From the NCBI GenBank assembly GCA_013152825.1, contig JAADFP010000057.1:2077-10410 (forward strand): 8,334 nt of DNA. The letters run 5' to 3'. This document shows positions 6,826 through 8,334 of this stretch, one piece after another. The stretch is from Caldisericota bacterium (GTDB taxonomy: Bacteria > CAIJMQ01 > JAADFP01). The translations under genes were made by a program, and so were the position numbers. How positions within the stretch are numbered: the first letter of the stretch is position 1; each line of letters begins with the position of its first letter. The notes under the pieces were generated by a model. It was given only the letters and a program-made list of their open reading frames with translations. It did not search any database and was not told the origin of the DNA.

Positions 6826-6855
6826 TAAAAAGCCTTCATCCAGGAGGTGAAGGCT
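6826..6855 (-). terminator. Intrinsic terminator-like hairpin, minus-strand orientation
   Basis: AGCCTTCA (6831-6838) and TGAAGGCT (6848-6855) form a perfect 8-bp stem with a 9-nt loop. On the minus strand the stem is followed by TTTTATTT, a fair U-tract; the plus strand has only A-rich sequence after it, so orientation is minus. No minus-strand gene ends just upstream. It would either stop antisense transcription from the CHASE2 region or act as a leader terminator ahead of the transporter. On the plus strand the loop contains AGGAGG. Confidence 0.5.
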
Positions 6856-6992
6856 AAAAATTAAAAGGAGAAGAAATCATTCATACTTCACCATGAAAAG
6901 AGAGAGTATTGTCCCCTTATTCGCTTTTTCCTCTTTGCCTCTATTTAATATCTATTGACTCCTAATGAGACTTTGGGGTTAAGAGAAGAAAT

Positions 6993-7021
6993 TTGAAAGC
7001 TAATATTATTTGTGCTACATT
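6993..7021 (+). promoter_or_regulatory. Possible promoter of the CHASE2 gene
   Basis: TTGAAA (6993-6998) and TACATT (7016-7021) are separated by 17 nt and partly match bacterial -35 and -10 elements. Transcription would start about 7028, at the proposed GTG itself, implying a leaderless message. A second -35-like TTGACT at 6955-6960 has no good -10 partner. Judged by eye only. Confidence 0.3.
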
Positions 7022-7027
7022 TATCCA

Positions 7028-8334
7028 GTGAGAAACAGTTCTCCAGATAATAAAACAGTTGAAACTTTATCCAGAAAGGAAAGGGGCATTAAAGATTGGA
7101 GGAAAGTCTTCCTCTTCCTGGTTCCTCTTGTACTTTTTCTTTTTTCTTCTTGGGCATCTAACCTAAGGTTAATTAAAAGAACGGATAACTTTATATACGA
7201 TTTCTTTTTTCGCTGGAATTACGCTCCCAGAGAGAATAACATCGTACTGGTTGGTATAACTCAGGAATCCCTAGAAGTATTAGGGAAGTATCCCTGGCCC
7301 CGCACAATATACGCAAAGCTCATTGAGAAGCTTACGGATATGGGCGCCAAAATTATCGTGTTTGATATATATTTCAGCGCACCTTCCGGCAATGAAAATG
7401 AGGATAAAATATTCGCAGAAAGCATAAAAAAATCGGGCCGGGTCATTTTACCCATCTACGCCAAGTTAGAGGAAAAGGATAACGTAGGCGGAATTTATCG
7501 GGTAGGAAAGGGAAAAGTTACCCATAATATCCCTTCCCTGGAAAGAAACACCCTGGGTATCGGGCACATCAATGTAATTCCTGACGAAGACGGAGTAGTG
7601 CGAAGCGCTCCTTTATTTATTCAGGAGGGAGAACAGCTTTACCCCTCTATCCCTCTTATTACCTACATGAGATTCCGGAATATACAAAATATCCAGCTAA
7701 CAAAAGGATACCTTCTCAGCAAAAATAACAAAATCCCCCTGGATTCGCACAATCGCCTGATAATAAATCACTACTCCAGGATATCTATTCCTCTATTTCC
7801 CTTTTATAAAGTCTTACAGGGGAAAGTTTCTCCTTCCTACTTTAAGGGAAAAATCGTAATAGTAGGACAGACCACAGAAGGGTTGCCAAATGCTGATATA
7901 TTGAATACACCGGTAGGGAGAAGGTTTGGCGTGCTCATCCTGGCAAACACTATTTCTTCTCTTCTTTCCCACGATTTTATAAGCCCCGTGCCGGAATCTA
8001 CCTACAATTTATTATCCTTAGTTTTCATTTACGGCCTATTTATAATCTTTCTTGTTTCCAGGAAACTATCCTTTTCCATGTTCATGTTTCTGGTTTCCCT
8101 GATTCTTTTAGAAGGAATTTCCTTTTTGGTGTTCTTCAACCTATCACTAACTTTTAAGTTCATGCCCATTGCTCTAACAATATTTCTGCAACTATGGTAC
8201 ACCACTTACCTGAATTACCGGGATATCTCTCTGCTCCTTACCCATCGCGATACCCAGTTGAAAACAGTGGAAGCAGTCTCGCAAATTGCCAAAGAGGTAA
8301 AGGGAATACCCTTAATGAAAACATTGATAGAAAC
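7028..8334 (+). CDS. Membrane sensor with extracytoplasmic CHASE2 domain (3' end outside window)
   Basis: The frame is open from at least 7004 to the right edge. I place the start at GTG 7028 (435 codons visible); TTG 7010 is an alternative, and neither has a good Shine-Dalgarno. A short basic tail leads to TM1 (about 27-43). The CHASE2 domain follows, with NNIVLVGITQESL (70-82), the YPWPRTIYAKLIEKL block (88-102), GAKIIVFDIYF (106-116) and the closing FKGKIVIVGQTTEGL (272-286). Three closely spaced membrane segments follow (about 328-393), the standard CHASE2 arrangement. From about 398 the protein is cytoplasmic; VEAVSQIAKEVKGIPLMKTLIE resembles the opening helix of a GAF domain. CHASE2 proteins sense unknown extracytoplasmic signals and drive kinase, cyclase, diguanylate cyclase or phosphatase outputs; the output here lies beyond the window. 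It is divergent from the transporter-kinase block. Confidence 0.9.
   Translation, partial: MRNSSPDNKTVETLSRKERGIKDWRKVFLFLVPLVLFLFSSWASNLRLIKRTDNFIYDFFFRWNYAPRENNIVLVGITQESLEVLGKYPWPRTIYAKLIEKLTDMGAKIIVFDIYFSAPSGNENEDKIFAESIKKSGRVILPIYAKLEEKDNVGGIYRVGKGKVTHNIPSLERNTLGIGHINVIPDEDGVVRSAPLFIQEGEQLYPSIPLITYMRFRNIQNIQLTKGYLLSKNNKIPLDSHNRLIINHYSRISIPLFPFYKVLQGKVSPSYFKGKIVIVGQTTEGLPNADILNTPVGRRFGVLILANTISSLLSHDFISPVPESTYNLLSLVFIYGLFIIFLVSRKLSFSMFMFLVSLILLEGISFLVFFNLSLTFKFMPIALTIFLQLWYTTYLNYRDISLLLTHRDTQLKTVEAVSQIAKEVKGIPLMKTLIE

Larger units (their letters stand above)
6710..7027. other. Divergent intergenic region without a convincing gene
   Basis: These 318 nt separate the minus-strand block from the plus-strand CHASE2 gene. 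Contents that can be supported: a possible leader ORF near the transporter (6711-6739), three consecutive small hairpins (6776-6855) and promoter-like sequence close to the CHASE2 start. A 21-codon ORF from ATG 6893 has no suitable ribosome-binding site and no recognisable character. No tRNA, known riboswitch consensus or insertion-sequence end was recognised. Confidence 0.6.

Noticed and set aside
6776..6860. Cyclic-di-GMP (GEMM), T-box or other known riboswitch
   Set aside because: The conserved core sequences of these classes are not present; only generic hairpins are seen.
6893..6958. 21-codon ORF starting MKRESIVPLF in the divergent spacer
   Set aside because: No suitably placed ribosome-binding site, no recognised family, and the length is easily met by chance.
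7261..7455. Minus-strand ORF of 64 codons
   Set aside because: It is a shadow of the CHASE2 gene, whose plus-strand frame carries the YPWPR and FDIYF motifs across the same bases.
1..8334. Phage, integron, insertion sequence or defence island
   Set aside because: All readable genes are metabolic, protease, transport or sensory; no transposase, integrase, attachment-site duplication or toxin-antitoxin pair was found.

Overview
This window carries a bacterial chromosomal segment of moderate to low GC. Seven genes can be read: a block of six on the minus strand and one divergent gene on the plus strand. The MEP-pathway enzyme IspH, the TldD/TldE protease pair, a two-component sensor kinase and a CHASE2 sensor all point to a bacterium. 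I cannot name the phylum. Non-ATG starts (TTG for tldE, probably GTG for the CHASE2 gene) and heptamer-periodic intergenic DNA would suit an uncultured lineage, but that is only an impression.

Layout in minus-strand transcription order. An MFS transporter (5542-6709) has its first 24 codons separated from the rest by a frameshift at a perfect 7-bp tandem duplication. After 37 nt comes a soluble histidine kinase (4320-5504). It overlaps by ATGA a SIS-domain protein resembling 6-phospho-3-hexuloisomerase (3775-4323), which is followed after 3 nt by ispH (2947-3771). A 237-nt spacer built largely of degenerate heptamer repeats precedes tldD (1333-2709). A 67-nt spacer with the same kind of repeats precedes tldE, which starts at TTG 1265 and runs off the left edge. 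On the plus strand, a membrane CHASE2 sensor starts near 7028 and runs off the right edge before its output domain.

The 318-nt divergent spacer (6710-7027) has no convincing gene. It holds three consecutive small hairpins (6776-6855), one of which looks like a minus-strand intrinsic terminator, and possible promoters.

How the genes fit together: kinase, SIS protein and ispH are packed tightly enough to be one transcription and translation unit, possibly with the transporter. TldD and TldE form one heterodimeric metalloprotease. No response regulator is visible for the kinase, and no HxlA partner for the SIS protein. I found no CRISPR array, tRNA, rRNA, transposase or defence system. The most unusual features are the 7-bp duplication in the transporter, the heptamer spacers, and the altered phosphate-binding loop of the SIS protein.
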